The notes below the pieces were generated by a model that worked only from the letters and a program-made list of their open reading frames with translations, searched no databases and had not been told where the DNA came from. The position numbers were made by a program, and so were the translations under genes. A DNA stretch of 45,526 nucleotides from Lachnospiraceae bacterium (lineage in GTDB: Bacteria > Bacillota > Clostridia > Lachnospirales > Lachnospiraceae), in assembly GCA_017465845.1 (NCBI GenBank), contig JAFTVH010000001.1, forward strand, positions 1 through 45,526, in the 5' to 3' direction. Of the stretch, positions 1-8,670 are shown piece by piece (the stretch's first letter is position 1; every line of letters starts with the position of its first letter).

Positions 1-62
1 CACAGAAAGCTGATCATCAGTTTTTGAAATATTTTCATCTGCCCTGCGTTCTTTCTTATCAT
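1..62 (-). CDS. Start of a gene leaving the window (N-terminal 20 residues only)
   Basis: An ATG at 60-62 on the minus strand is preceded by a good GGAGGAG ribosome site (complement of about 69-75). It opens a frame that stays open to the window edge: a short basic stretch, then KIFQKLMISFL. A basic N-terminus running into a hydrophobic stretch is typical of membrane-anchored sensors (YesM-like histidine kinases or AraC regulators) that often sit beside LplB/LplC permease genes, but 20 residues cannot decide. It lies downstream of, and in the same direction as, the permease pair. Confidence 0.55.
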   Translation of the reverse strand, partial: MIRKNAGQMKIFQKLMISFL

Positions 63-86
63 CTTTTTCTCCTCCCGGTCAATGCG

Positions 87-138
87 AAAAAGAGTCTGTT
101 CTTTCATGCTTTCTTCATGAATCAAACACACTCTTTTT
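87..138 (-). terminator. Nested inverted repeat between the permease pair and the next gene
   Basis: AAAAAGAGT (87-95) pairs with ACTCTTTTT (130-138), enclosing a second stem TTCATG/CATGAA. On the minus strand the distal arm ends in five T residues, so it could work as an intrinsic terminator or attenuator between the permease genes and the gene starting at 62. The stem is A/T-rich and its loop long, so efficiency is doubtful. A separate 6-bp hairpin (TGCGCC/GGCGCA, 154-171) follows the permease stop codon. Confidence 0.4.
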
Positions 139-172
139 ATGATACTGTTTCTGTGCGCCTATCAGGGCGCAA

Positions 173-1060
173 TTAGCCCTTAACAGAACCAAGCATGGCC
201 CCTTTCGCAAAGTATTTCTGCAGCCATGGATACACGGCAATGACAGGCAAAACAGCAAAAATCATCGTAGCTGCGCTTAACGTTGTCTCATTATATTCAT
301 TTTTCACCTTTAAAACCGTAAGCATCACTTCTGTTCCGCCATTTATCATCTGTCTTATTTTCATCTGCAGCGGATACCAGTCCACATCATTGATAAACAT
401 CAGAGGATGCTGGAACTGATTCCATGCAGTCACTCCGTAGAATAAACCGATGGTCGTCAGCGTTGCCTTGGAAGACGGAAATACGATGCGGAACAGAACC
501 TGCGCCGTCCCACAGCCATCAATCACCGCCGCCTCTTCTATCTCACTTGGAAACGCCTTGAAAGAGGTCCTCATAATCGCCATATTGTAAGCAGAAAAAA
601 TATGAGGCACTACCAGTACAAGGGGATTGTCATATAACCCCATATTCTTCAATGTCAAAAAGTAAGGTACCACAGGTGCCTTAAATATCATTGTCAGGAC
701 AACAAATATCATAAGAATACGCCCTGCTCTAAAATAGCCCTTTGAAAGCGGATAAGCCATCAGTGCGGTCACTAATATGGATAAAACTACCGTCAGAACC
801 GTAGACACTGCTGTAACCACGCAGGAACGCCATAAACTTGCATCCTTCAGGATATGCTTCCAGGATGCCAAAGTAAAATCAACAGGCCAGAGTGTCACTG
901 CATTCATATCAGCAGCTGTACTGGAACTAAGGGACATTGCAACCGTTGAAAGCAATGGTAACACCGCAACCATAGCTATGATTACTAAAAAAACTGTAAT
1001 AGTTATTCTGAATACTTTATCTTTGAATGATTCCATCATCATCTTACCATAATCCTCCAT
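173..1060 (-). CDS. Carbohydrate ABC transporter permease, LplC/YtcP type
   Basis: Inner permease subunit of an ABC importer for an oligosaccharide. The 295-residue protein has a short cytoplasmic N-terminus, about six membrane segments, and the ATPase-docking EAA loop (EEAAVIDGCGTAQVLFR, roughly residues 178-194). It ends in the KGAMLGSVKG tail characteristic of the LplC group. Its start overlaps the end of the upstream permease (1044) by 17 bases, so the two are translationally coupled. No ATPase gene is nearby; in this family a shared MsmK/UgpC-like ATPase encoded elsewhere normally powers several such transporters. No binding-protein gene lies upstream; it may lie beyond the left edge. 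The substrate cannot be read from the sequence. Confidence 0.9.
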   Translation of the reverse strand: MEDYGKMMMESFKDKVFRITITVFLVIIAMVAVLPLLSTVAMSLSSSTAADMNAVTLWPVDFTLASWKHILKDASLWRSCVVTAVSTVLTVVLSILVTALMAYPLSKGYFRAGRILMIFVVLTMIFKAPVVPYFLTLKNMGLYDNPLVLVVPHIFSAYNMAIMRTSFKAFPSEIEEAAVIDGCGTAQVLFRIVFPSSKATLTTIGLFYGVTAWNQFQHPLMFINDVDWYPLQMKIRQMINGGTEVMLTVLKVKNEYNETTLSAATMIFAVLPVIAVYPWLQKYFAKGAMLGSVKG

Positions 1061-2000
1061 CTGTTGTAAATCTATTTGCCAATTTGTTAAAAGTTACCAC
1101 TAATATCAGACCTACTACTGACTGAAAGATACCGATTGCTGTCGTAAAGCTGTATCGTCCCATCTGTATGCCTATGCGATATACATAGGTATCAAAGATG
1201 TCTGCTACGCTGTATGTCATGGGCGTCATCAAATTGTATGACTGTTCAAATCCCTGCTCCAGGAAGCTTCCGATAGACAGTAAGAACAGCGTCAATGCTG
1301 TTGGCAGCAGCAGCGGAAGCGTGATATATCTCATTCGCTGAAACCGGGATGCTCCATCCATCTGCGCCGACTCATATAATGACGGATCGATTCCGCTCAT
1401 GGTTGCCAGATAGACAACGGTTCCCCAGCCCGCTTCTTTCCACATGGAACTCAATATATAAATAGGCCGGTACCAGCTTTCCTTCTGCATGACCAGAATT
1501 TTGCTCATCCCTAATAATTCACGAACCTTATTGAACAACCCGTTTATTCCGAAAAGGTCAAACACGAGACCACCTACAATTACCCATGACAGAAAATGCG
1601 GGATATAAATGGATGTCTGAATTGTTTTCTTTAATCTGTAAGATTTTACTTCATTCAACATAAGAGAAAGAATCAGCGGAACCGGAAACATCAAAATAGT
1701 TCCGCTCAGTCCTAAAATAATGGTATTTTTCAAGATCTTATGAAAATCATAGTATGCAAATAATGTCTTAAAATGCTTTAGTCCCACCCAATCACTTTTT
1801 AAGATTCCTTTGAATACAGAATAGTCCTGAAATGCGATCACACATCCGAACATCGGTATGTATTTGAATACGATCAGGAATATCACTCCCGGAAGAACCA
1901 TCAGATATAATGGCCAGTATCTTCTGATGTTATATCTCCACGTTGATTTGTAGTTTGAAGCTCTCATCACTCCTGCGTTCTTTTTACTGTTTCTGGGCAT
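1044..2000 (-). CDS. Carbohydrate ABC transporter permease, LplB type
   Basis: Partner permease of the 173-1060 protein. It has 318 residues: a basic N-terminus, a first membrane segment near residues 30-50 (LYLMVLPGVIFLIVF), the GCVIAFQDY motif common to LplB proteins, and an EAA loop (YESAQMDGASRFQRMRYITLP). The ATG at 2000 is chosen because GGAGG stands seven bases upstream. It is the first gene of its operon, transcribed away from the MATE gene. Such operons usually also carry a substrate-binding lipoprotein, which is absent upstream here. Confidence 0.9.
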   Translation of the reverse strand: MPRNSKKNAGVMRASNYKSTWRYNIRRYWPLYLMVLPGVIFLIVFKYIPMFGCVIAFQDYSVFKGILKSDWVGLKHFKTLFAYYDFHKILKNTIILGLSGTILMFPVPLILSLMLNEVKSYRLKKTIQTSIYIPHFLSWVIVGGLVFDLFGINGLFNKVRELLGMSKILVMQKESWYRPIYILSSMWKEAGWGTVVYLATMSGIDPSLYESAQMDGASRFQRMRYITLPLLLPTALTLFLLSIGSFLEQGFEQSYNLMTPMTYSVADIFDTYVYRIGIQMGRYSFTTAIGIFQSVVGLILVVTFNKLANRFTTDGGLW

Positions 2001-2035
2001 TTTTTATCCTCCAAAATATATCATTTTTTCTTTTA

Positions 2036-2063
2036 ATTATACATTTTGGAGGTTTTGGCACAA
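2036..2063 (-). promoter_or_regulatory. Candidate sigma-A promoter of the permease pair
   Basis: On the minus strand TTGTGC (2058-2063) and TATAAT (2036-2041) are separated by 16 bases, about 40 bases upstream of the 2000 start. The -10 is perfect and the -35 moderate. Confidence 0.55.
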
Positions 2064-2108
2064 TGACGCTTTTATATGATTTATTCGCTCTTTTTTAAGT
2101 TTCAGTTC

Positions 2109-2137
2109 TTGATAAATTCTTATAGTTCTCCTATAAT
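2109..2137 (+). promoter_or_regulatory. Sigma-A promoter of the MATE gene
   Basis: TTGATA (2109-2114), a 17-base spacer and a perfect TATAAT (2132-2137) face the MATE gene, about 74 bases before its ATG. With the minus-strand promoter at 2036-2063 it forms a divergent promoter region. Confidence 0.8.
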
Positions 2138-2210
2138 AAGATATTGGATTTTTACTTTGAGACCGTTCTGACAATTCAGACAGCCTACAAACGTTGTGAG
2201 GAGAGATAAC

Positions 2211-3560
2211 ATGCGCTCAGCTTCCACCAAAGATATGACCACCGGCCGTCCTCTGGCCTTAATTACACGTTTTATGATTCCGCTGCTGTTAGGAAATCTT
2301 TTTCAGCAGACTTATAATATTATCGATGCCATCGTCGTAGGCAGGATGCTGGGAGCAGAGGCCCTGTCAAGTGTGGGTGTCTCCAGCAGTGTGCAGCTTC
2401 TGGTATTGCAGTTTTGCATAGGCAGCTGCGCCGGTTTTGCTATTCCCGTTGCCCAGCAATTTGGTGCGGGAGATCATAAGTCCATGAGGCGCTATATTTA
2501 TCACAGTGTACTGTTAACCACCGGGATGGCTTTCACCATGACACTGCTTACTGCTTTGCTCTGTCATAAAATCATGGATCTGCTGCATACTCCAGGAAAT
2601 ATCTATGATGATGCATACCGTTATCTGTTTATTATCTTTTTGGGGATTCCTTTTACGATTCTCTATAATATGCTTTCCGCTCTTCTGAGAGCGGTAGGAA
2701 ACAGTAAGATGCCTTTTGTGTTTCTTGCGGTATCGACTATATTGAATGTCTTTCTGGATTTCTTCTGTATCGCTGTGCTGCAGTGGGGTGTTGCAGGCGC
2801 TGCCATCGCTACGATTGCTTCTCAGGCCTTAAGCGGCTTTGCCTGCCTGATTTATATTCTGAAACGTGCAAGGATTCTGATTCCCGAGAAAAAAGAGTGC
2901 ACCTTTGACGGGGATATTGCCGGAAAGCTGCTTGGTGTGGGGCTTCCCATGGGCATTCAATATTCTTTCGTAGCCATTGGCATCATGGTAATGCAGACAT
3001 ACAACAACACGTTGGGCAGTAACTATGTGGCAGGCTTTACCGCTGCAACCAAGATCAAGCAATTCCTGCTCTGTCCTTACGATGCTTTCGGTACTGCACT
3101 GGCTACCTTTGTGAGTCAGAATTATGGTGCCGGACGTATGGACCGTGTGAAAAAGGGATTTGCAGACAGTTTTGCTCTTTTTCTGGGTTATGGAATAGCT
3201 GCAGGATGCGTCATGATTTTCCTGGGAAGACCGCTTTCATCTTTATTCCTGGAAAACGCAGATGCTGTGATTTTAGATGCCGCAGCGCAATATCTGCGGG
3301 CTATGGGATATCTGTTCTGGATTCTGGCTCTTCTCAATATCTGCCGGTTCACCACACAGGCTCTTGGGTTTTCCGGAAGAGCTGTATTTTCCGGTGTGAC
3401 GGAGATGGTTGCCAGGGTTTTGGTCAGCATGACTTTTGTTCCCAGATTCGGCTACACCGCGGTGTGCTGGACAGACCAGTGTGCCTGGGTGACCGCAACC
3501 ATCTACATCACTACTGTATGCTTGTTGTTGCTTCGAAAAATGAATCGGGCAGGCAGCTAA
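2211..3560 (+). CDS. MATE family efflux transporter
   Basis: A twelve-segment cation antiporter of the multidrug and toxin extrusion family, expected in the cytoplasmic membrane. The 449 residues show MATE hallmarks: TTGRPLALITRFMIPLLLGN at the N-terminus, QQTYNIIDAIVVGRMLGAEAL in the first helices, and a mirrored second half containing GLPMGIQYS and FVSQNYGAGRMDRV. The ATG at 2211 is preferred over a GTG at 2196 because GAGGAGAG directly precedes 2211 and would lie inside the longer version. It is monocistronic from its own promoter. Its 3' end runs into the oppositely oriented hydrolase gene: the two stop codons overlap at 3557-3560. The exported substrate cannot be inferred. Confidence 0.92.
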   Translation: MRSASTKDMTTGRPLALITRFMIPLLLGNLFQQTYNIIDAIVVGRMLGAEALSSVGVSSSVQLLVLQFCIGSCAGFAIPVAQQFGAGDHKSMRRYIYHSVLLTTGMAFTMTLLTALLCHKIMDLLHTPGNIYDDAYRYLFIIFLGIPFTILYNMLSALLRAVGNSKMPFVFLAVSTILNVFLDFFCIAVLQWGVAGAAIATIASQALSGFACLIYILKRARILIPEKKECTFDGDIAGKLLGVGLPMGIQYSFVAIGIMVMQTYNNTLGSNYVAGFTAATKIKQFLLCPYDAFGTALATFVSQNYGAGRMDRVKKGFADSFALFLGYGIAAGCVMIFLGRPLSSLFLENADAVILDAAAQYLRAMGYLFWILALLNICRFTTQALGFSGRAVFSGVTEMVARVLVSMTFVPRFGYTAVCWTDQCAWVTATIYITTVCLLLLRKMNRAGS

Positions 3561-4570
3561 TCAAACAACTGATGCACCACCGGCCAGGCATCATCCGGAT
3601 AAAACTGGTGTCCGCCCTCTCCTTTTACCAGGCGGCACAAGTCTTCCTTCCCTAATTGCTTATAAGCCATTTGAATCAGTTCAAAGCTTTCCTCCACTCC
3701 GGAAAGAGGGAAAATAGGATCTTCTTTTCCGCATACCACCACCAAAGGTCTGGCGGCAATCAGTCCTCCCAGGTCTCCCATATCAAAATATTTTCTGATG
3801 CCCGGTACAAAGTTACAAGGACAGTGATACATTGCCATAATGGAAGCTTCATAGGTGCACACGGAGCAGGAAGGCATGGAAAGCTTAATTCGTTCATCCA
3901 TGCAGGAAGCATAGAAAGTTGCGGTACCGCCGCCGGAGTTGCCCATGCAGATAATTTTGTCTGGCTCTATGTAGTCGGTGAGATGATTCTCTATCACATC
4001 AATCAGGCGCATGATGTCCCAGACACGCTCGCCTATTGCGCATCGCCCCATAAGAAGTGATGCCATTGCTTCATTATCCGATAAACATGACGGTGTTCCC
4101 TTCTCGCTCTGCTCCGTCTCTCCCATATATCTCTGGTCCATGGCAATTGCACAGTATCCTTCTTTCACAGCCCTTACCGCAAAATCTCTGCCGCCTGCAA
4201 TGGATGCTGCATCTTTGGCAAACTTTTCCACTCCGATTGAAATATGCTTTCCGGTAGAATGCCCTTGCAGACAGATGACCGCCGGGCGTACTTTACTCTC
4301 TCCTGCCGGAATCAATAGGTTGCACGGTACAAAATAGCCTTCTTCACTCTGAAATTCAAAATCAATTCTCGTATACGCATCACATTCCGACCGGGCTGTA
4401 ATGGCAAACTGATCATCACATTTGATAAACGGCAGGCCCAACAGTTCTTCTAACTTTGCTCTGGCCTTTTTTTGCCATGTGCTAAAGTCCTCTTTGCCAT
4501 CATATCTCATGGATGGTGTATGATTTGCTGCTAATTTCCGGATAACTTCATGAGCGTTGTAAGTTTTCAT
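3557..4570 (-). CDS. Alpha/beta hydrolase, dienelactone hydrolase/acetyl-esterase type
   Basis: A serine hydrolase of 337 residues with an intact triad: nucleophile S212 in GNSGGG, D284 in CGKEDPIF, H321 in GEGGHQFYP. The LQGHSTGK stretch (101-108) supplies the oxyanion side. There is no signal peptide, so it is cytoplasmic. The fold and the N-terminal extension resemble the large acetylxylan-esterase-like/dienelactone-hydrolase-like group; likely activity is on an ester of a sugar or small organic acid, but the substrate is unknown. The ATG at 4570 follows GGAGGAAGAAAGAG; a longer frame to 4627 lacks such a site. It lies 59 bases behind the CapA-like gene and is probably co-transcribed with it. 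Confidence 0.82.
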   Translation of the reverse strand: MKTYNAHEVIRKLAANHTPSMRYDGKEDFSTWQKKARAKLEELLGLPFIKCDDQFAITARSECDAYTRIDFEFQSEEGYFVPCNLLIPAGESKVRPAVICLQGHSTGKHISIGVEKFAKDAASIAGGRDFAVRAVKEGYCAIAMDQRYMGETEQSEKGTPSCLSDNEAMASLLMGRCAIGERVWDIMRLIDVIENHLTDYIEPDKIICMGNSGGGTATFYASCMDERIKLSMPSCSVCTYEASIMAMYHCPCNFVPGIRKYFDMGDLGGLIAARPLVVVCGKEDPIFPLSGVEESFELIQMAYKQLGKEDLCRLVKGEGGHQFYPDDAWPVVHQLFD

Positions 4571-4629
4571 CTCTTTCTTCCTCCTATTTGCTGTCGCCTT
4601 TGAAAATGGCGCAGGCGCAAACAGCAATG

Positions 4630-5727
4630 CTATTTTTCATTGGTCAGATTGGCAGAAGGGAAAAGTTCTCTCCACACATCGGTATGTGCCTCACAATCAA
4701 GGAAATGGCCGAACATCTTGTATTGCTGCTCTGTGGCGTCTTCCATGCAGGACTCACGGATTACCCTCAGATAGAGTTCTTTCATGCTTTCGCAAAATGC
4801 ATGCCATCCATCTTTCCACGCTCCGGAGATCAGCTCCCGGTTACGTTTATAGAAGCTGTCCATGATTTCATCCTTTTCCTGCCCTTTAGCCAGTGTGATT
4901 CCGCTGCCGTCTACTACCAAAGGAATGAATTCCATACGATTTTCTTTCGTATCGTATTTCACTGCCAGAGAGTTATTCCATGTTTTTACAAGAGACGGAT
5001 TGGCCAGTGCCGGTTTTATAAAGTGGAAATTGCCCTGTCCATAAAGGATATGACCGCCCTCGTACTGCTCGTAGCAGCCGATACAATGGCTGTGCTGGCA
5101 GAGCACCACGTCAGCACCGTTTCTTACCATAGCACGGCAGAGTCTGTGCAGTCTGGGAGACGGATAGCGGCAGTGTTCTTTTCCGCCATGATAAATAACG
5201 ATCACTCTGTCACATTCCTCTTTTGCTTTGCGGATATCTTCAATGGTGTCATACTCATCAAAGGGTCTGCTGCCCATGCGGTCTTCCAGCGCATAAGAAT
5301 ACTCATGCTCACAGACAGCGATAATGCACACTTTTTCCTCTCCGTGAGTGATCACAAGATTCTTACGGGAGTCCTGGTAATCCTTTCCGAAACCGGTGTA
5401 AGTGATACCGGCCTGATCAAGTGCCCGAAAAGTATCCTTCATTCCCTGCACACCATAGTCAAAAACGTGGTTGTTGCTGAGTCCGCAATAATTTACACCT
5501 ACCATTTTCAGAGTCTCTGCGGTGTTTGCACAGCCTTTTAACGGCGGACCGAATTTCTCAATATCTTTGTCACTTTCCGTCAGTGCACACTCCAGATTTA
5601 CAAAGTTCACATCATTTCCTTCAAAAATGGCGACTGCGTCCGAAAACAGGGTGGATACCTCCTTTTTCTCAAATAAAGGATTGGTAAGGGCAGTTGGTGA
5701 TACATCTCCTAATAACAATGTTTTCAT
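4630..5727 (-). CDS. CapA family protein (metallophosphatase fold, PGA_cap)
   Basis: A 365-residue member of the CapA/PgsA-like family, whose calcineurin-like fold binds metals. Visible motifs in order: GDVSPT near the N-terminus, VNLECALT, GLSNNHVFDYG, VIVIYHGGKEHCRYPSP, and LCQHSHCIGCYEQYEGG with the paired histidines. There is no signal peptide or membrane anchor, unlike the capsule-anchoring CapA of Bacillus. This soluble form is common in gut Firmicutes, probably as a phosphoesterase of unknown substrate. The start at 5727 follows AAAGGAG. It shares an operon with the hydrolase at 3557 and is divergent from an AraC regulator, so it is probably under that regulator's control. Confidence 0.82.
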   Translation of the reverse strand: MKTLLLGDVSPTALTNPLFEKKEVSTLFSDAVAIFEGNDVNFVNLECALTESDKDIEKFGPPLKGCANTAETLKMVGVNYCGLSNNHVFDYGVQGMKDTFRALDQAGITYTGFGKDYQDSRKNLVITHGEEKVCIIAVCEHEYSYALEDRMGSRPFDEYDTIEDIRKAKEECDRVIVIYHGGKEHCRYPSPRLHRLCRAMVRNGADVVLCQHSHCIGCYEQYEGGHILYGQGNFHFIKPALANPSLVKTWNNSLAVKYDTKENRMEFIPLVVDGSGITLAKGQEKDEIMDSFYKRNRELISGAWKDGWHAFCESMKELYLRVIRESCMEDATEQQYKMFGHFLDCEAHTDVWRELFPSANLTNEK

Positions 5728-5808
5728 AAAAATCTCCTTTCAGGGAATTACTTTTTTACCCCAAATTTTATTACACAAAATTAAGTTTATTTTAACTTAT
5801 AATTTGCA

Positions 5809-5836
5809 TTGACAGTTTCTATTTCCATGATATGAT
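5809..5836 (+). promoter_or_regulatory. Sigma-A promoter of the AraC gene at 5921
   Basis: A perfect TTGACA (5809-5814), a 16-base spacer and TATGAT (5831-5836) lie 85 bases before the regulator's start. The A/T-rich stretch 5745-5805 should hold the opposing promoter for the CapA operon, but I cannot fix its hexamers. Confidence 0.7.
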
Positions 5837-5920
5837 TATTATAATATTAACCATTTACGGATACCATGAACAGTATTAGCAAGTCATTCAGCTTTTTGCA
5901 TTATTTTAAGGAGTTATCAT

Positions 5921-6673
5921 ATGGAATATTATTTTGTAAGCGAAGTAATGCACTATTGTAATGTTACACTAAAGAAATGCGGGAAGATTCCTCTCCATCA
6001 AATCGACTATTATGATTTTACTTTTGTGCTCGAGGGAAGTATGGTATATTATGCTGATGGAAAACGGATTGTCCTGGAGAAAAATGACGCGCTTTTCTTA
6101 AAGCCGCAGACAATGCGTGCACGGGATGCAGGCACTGACACAGTGCGCTTTGTCAGCTTTAATTTCCGCACATTTCCCGATGTCAGCTTTCCCTTCGACA
6201 ATTACATGCCCAAATGCATCACTTCCAATATCAAGAAGCTTTTGACTGTTTACCCGCCAAGCCACCTTTCTTCTGCTTATCATTCCAGGGAAAAGTGTGC
6301 AAATATGTTGAATTTCATGCTCTATGAGCTGCTGGACGCCTCTGCTTTGAAGTGCGATAATGAGCATGTGATAAAAATATTGAATTACATAGAAGAGCAT
6401 CTTACTGAAAAACTGACTTTACAGGTAATCAGTTCTTATGTAAATCTTTCTAAAGAATATACCTCTTACATTTTCAAAAAAGAGATGGGGAAAACATTGA
6501 CAGATTATGTCAACGAACGAAAGATGCTGCTTGCTAAAGAATTTATCCTCAATAGGGAAATGTCGCTGGCGGACATTTCCACATATTTAGGCTTTGATAA
6601 CTACAATTATTTTTCACGGCTGTTCAAGCAGTATCTGGAGGTGACACCGATTTCTTTGAAGAAGAATACATAA
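5921..6673 (+). CDS. AraC family transcriptional regulator
   Basis: A 250-residue DNA-binding regulator. The N-terminal half is a cupin-like sensing domain (YDFTFVLEGSMVYYADGKRIVLEKNDALFLKP, about residues 29-63). The C-terminal 100 residues hold the two AraC helix-turn-helix motifs, LQVISSYVNLSKEYTSYIFK and MSLADISTYLGFDNYNYFSRLFK. AAGGAG lies eight bases before the ATG. It is transcribed divergently from the CapA/hydrolase operon, the usual arrangement for an AraC protein controlling its neighbour in response to a small ligand, often a sugar. The ligand is unknown. Confidence 0.88.
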   Translation: MEYYFVSEVMHYCNVTLKKCGKIPLHQIDYYDFTFVLEGSMVYYADGKRIVLEKNDALFLKPQTMRARDAGTDTVRFVSFNFRTFPDVSFPFDNYMPKCITSNIKKLLTVYPPSHLSSAYHSREKCANMLNFMLYELLDASALKCDNEHVIKILNYIEEHLTEKLTLQVISSYVNLSKEYTSYIFKKEMGKTLTDYVNERKMLLAKEFILNREMSLADISTYLGFDNYNYFSRLFKQYLEVTPISLKKNT

Positions 6674-6743
6674 TTTTAGGGTTGATTTGTTTATGTTTTT
6701 CTGGTAAACCATATTTAGGTGCTATCATAACGGTAGGCGGTTA

Positions 6744-6759
6744 GCCCTCTGAAGAGGGC
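6744..6759. other. Short hairpin between converging genes
   Basis: GCCCTC TGAA GAGGGC forms a 6-bp stem between the AraC gene and the AAA/PD-(D/E)XK gene that converges on it. No T-run follows on either strand, so it is not a convincing terminator. The short sequence GGTGCTAT occurs on both sides of it, near 6719 and 6769. Confidence 0.3.
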
Positions 6760-6807
6760 AATGCATTTCGGTGCTATGTGGCAGGCACTTAAAAATCTGG
6801 TCCGAGT

Positions 6808-8508
6808 TCAATTTGTCGAAAGCATAACCTTGCATCGCTTTTTATAACATGCAATTCCGTATTTTAAAATAGTCTGCATTCCCACATCGCGAAGCTGCTC
6901 CGCATATTGATTCTTCTCAATCTGCTCCAATGCTCCCCTGCATCCTGCTTCCAAATCGGCATTATCAGCATATTTCACCTCAATTACAATCCCGATTTCC
7001 TCATCCTCAATTTCTACCAGTATATCACTGTAACCATCCCCGGATTCCTTGTTAGAGGATACTCCCCAACTGTCTTTATATCCAAGAAGCCCGACTAATA
7101 TCCCATGATAGAAGTTCTCTTTCCTTTCCTTTCTTACAAATGTATCCCGGATGCTGATGGTCTTTTTCAGATAAGCACGAAGCTGTTCCTCTACCGCTGT
7201 TGCATCCCCGCTTTTAAATGCCTCACAAAATGCGTTCAATGTGGCACCGTCCTGCCTTGCGGCATCCTGAAACCATTCCAGAATCTGAGTTTTAAATATA
7301 TTTCTAATCTCTTGATTGGGGATTGCCAACATAAACTTTTCCCCATCTGTTTTCCCTCTCTGGGTCAAGTATCCGGTCAAAAACAGCACACTCCAAAGAT
7401 TATCAATGGAATCATACAGTTCCTTATAGGTCAATTCCTTATGAACAGTCTTTGCAATTGCTTCACCTTCCATTAACTGCTCAATCTCTCGTTTTGTTGT
7501 GCCGGCTGACATACTGATAAAACGGCGTATGATATCGTTGCTGCTGGTATTTGCCCAAAATGCCTCCGGCTGTGCCTCCGGGTCTTCGCGAAGCTGATTA
7601 CAATAACAGATCACATCCCAGGGACAATAGACATCCGCATTGCCAAACCGGTATCCATCATACCACTCCTTCACCGTACCATGTGCTTCGGAAAGTTGAT
7701 AATATTCCAATAATTCCTTTACTTCGCTATCCATAAACCCAAAATGTTCATCAAACTGGACGTTCGTGATTGACAACACATTCAGATTATTCAGTCCGGT
7801 AAAGATGCTCTCTTTCGCCACTCGCAGACATCCTGTAAGCACGGCAAACTGCAGGCTGCTATTGCTCTTTAGCCCCTGACTGAAAAGAGTACTTATCAAA
7901 TTCACCATATCTTTATAATAACCACCATGCATGGCCTTATCCAGAGGAACATCATACTCATCGATCAATATAATAACCTTATGGTCATAATGCTTTCCCA
8001 ACAGATCAGACAAAGTCAACAAGCTACTCATCAGATCCGCATCCGACATAGAGAATCCTGTTACATCTTTATTAATCAATTGTATATATTGCTGTTTTTC
8101 AAATGTTGACAACCTGTCACTTTCCAAAAGAAACTGAAATCTTAATGCCTCCCGGGCAATCACATTACACAGCATCGCTCTCGCTGTCGGAAAACTGTCA
8201 CCTCTAACGTCTTTGAGACTGACAGAAATCACGGGAAACTTTCCCATATATGCATCGCACAGTTCTGCCTCCTTAGAAATTTCCAAACCATCAAACAGTG
8301 ACCGATCACAGCCAATCTCAAAAAAACATTTCAACATGCTCATGTTCAGGGATTTTCCGAATCGTCTGGGGCGGGTAAATAAATTCACTTCCCCCCAGTT
8401 ATACAACAATTCCGTTATCAACCCGGTCTTATCAACATAGTAAAATCCACCTGTTCGAATTTTTTCAAAATTTTCAATTCCGATAGGAAGCTTTCTTTTC
8501 ATATTCAT
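6808..8508 (-). CDS. AAA-ATPase-like / PD-(D/E)XK nuclease family protein
   Basis: A 566-residue protein of the family with an N-terminal AAA-like ATPase domain (PF09820 type) and a C-terminal PD-(D/E)XK domain (PF08011 type). It opens with LPIGIENFEKIRTGGFYYVDKT; the modified Walker A is RPRRFGKS near residue 50 and Walker B is KVIILIDEYD. Nuclease-fold residues are intact: D495 in GYSDILVE, E510 and K512 in IEVK. The family is hugely expanded in gut bacteria and has no established function; nuclease or defence roles are only proposed. The ATG at 8508 is chosen because AAGGTG stands nearby; in-frame ATGs at 8532 and 8538 are alternatives. It is more distant from the other members in this window than they are from each other. 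Confidence 0.85.
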   Translation of the reverse strand: MNMKRKLPIGIENFEKIRTGGFYYVDKTGLITELLYNWGEVNLFTRPRRFGKSLNMSMLKCFFEIGCDRSLFDGLEISKEAELCDAYMGKFPVISVSLKDVRGDSFPTARAMLCNVIAREALRFQFLLESDRLSTFEKQQYIQLINKDVTGFSMSDADLMSSLLTLSDLLGKHYDHKVIILIDEYDVPLDKAMHGGYYKDMVNLISTLFSQGLKSNSSLQFAVLTGCLRVAKESIFTGLNNLNVLSITNVQFDEHFGFMDSEVKELLEYYQLSEAHGTVKEWYDGYRFGNADVYCPWDVICYCNQLREDPEAQPEAFWANTSSNDIIRRFISMSAGTTKREIEQLMEGEAIAKTVHKELTYKELYDSIDNLWSVLFLTGYLTQRGKTDGEKFMLAIPNQEIRNIFKTQILEWFQDAARQDGATLNAFCEAFKSGDATAVEEQLRAYLKKTISIRDTFVRKERKENFYHGILVGLLGYKDSWGVSSNKESGDGYSDILVEIEDEEIGIVIEVKYADNADLEAGCRGALEQIEKNQYAEQLRDVGMQTILKYGIACYKKRCKVMLSTN

Positions 8509-8591
8509 CGTATCCACACCTTCTTTCCCCATACACATTCAGGGGCTCAACAGATGCTGATGCCCGTTTCATCATGCTTGTATTTATTTCC

Positions 8592-8621
8592 ATTATATCC
8601 CAAGGTACTTTTTGAAGTCAA
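8592..8621 (-). promoter_or_regulatory. Sigma-A promoter of the AAA/PD-(D/E)XK gene
   Basis: On the minus strand TTGACT (8616-8621), an 18-base spacer and a perfect TATAAT (8592-8597) lie about 85 bases before the 8508 start. The gene therefore has its own promoter despite following the PTS operon in the same direction. I see no strong terminator between the two. Confidence 0.7.
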
Positions 8622-8670
8622 CATGTATCTCTTTTGTGTCAAATTCACTTCACTCTCACAGTTTCGCTGC

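Noticed and set aside
154-171. Hairpin TGCGCC/GGCGCA as terminator of the permease pair
   Set aside because: No T-run follows on the minus strand; it may only protect the mRNA end.
2196-2210. GTG start for the MATE gene
   Set aside because: The ribosome site would lie inside the coding region; the ATG at 2211 is correctly spaced from it.
4588-5541. Long open frame (317 codons) on the plus strand opposite the CapA-like gene
   Set aside because: It is antisense to a gene with clear family motifs, has a cysteine- and histidine-rich composition typical of shadow frames, and lacks a ribosome site.
6808-8508. AAA/PD-(D/E)XK gene as a transposon
   Set aside because: No terminal inverted repeats, target duplications or recombinase motifs are visible around any copy in the window.
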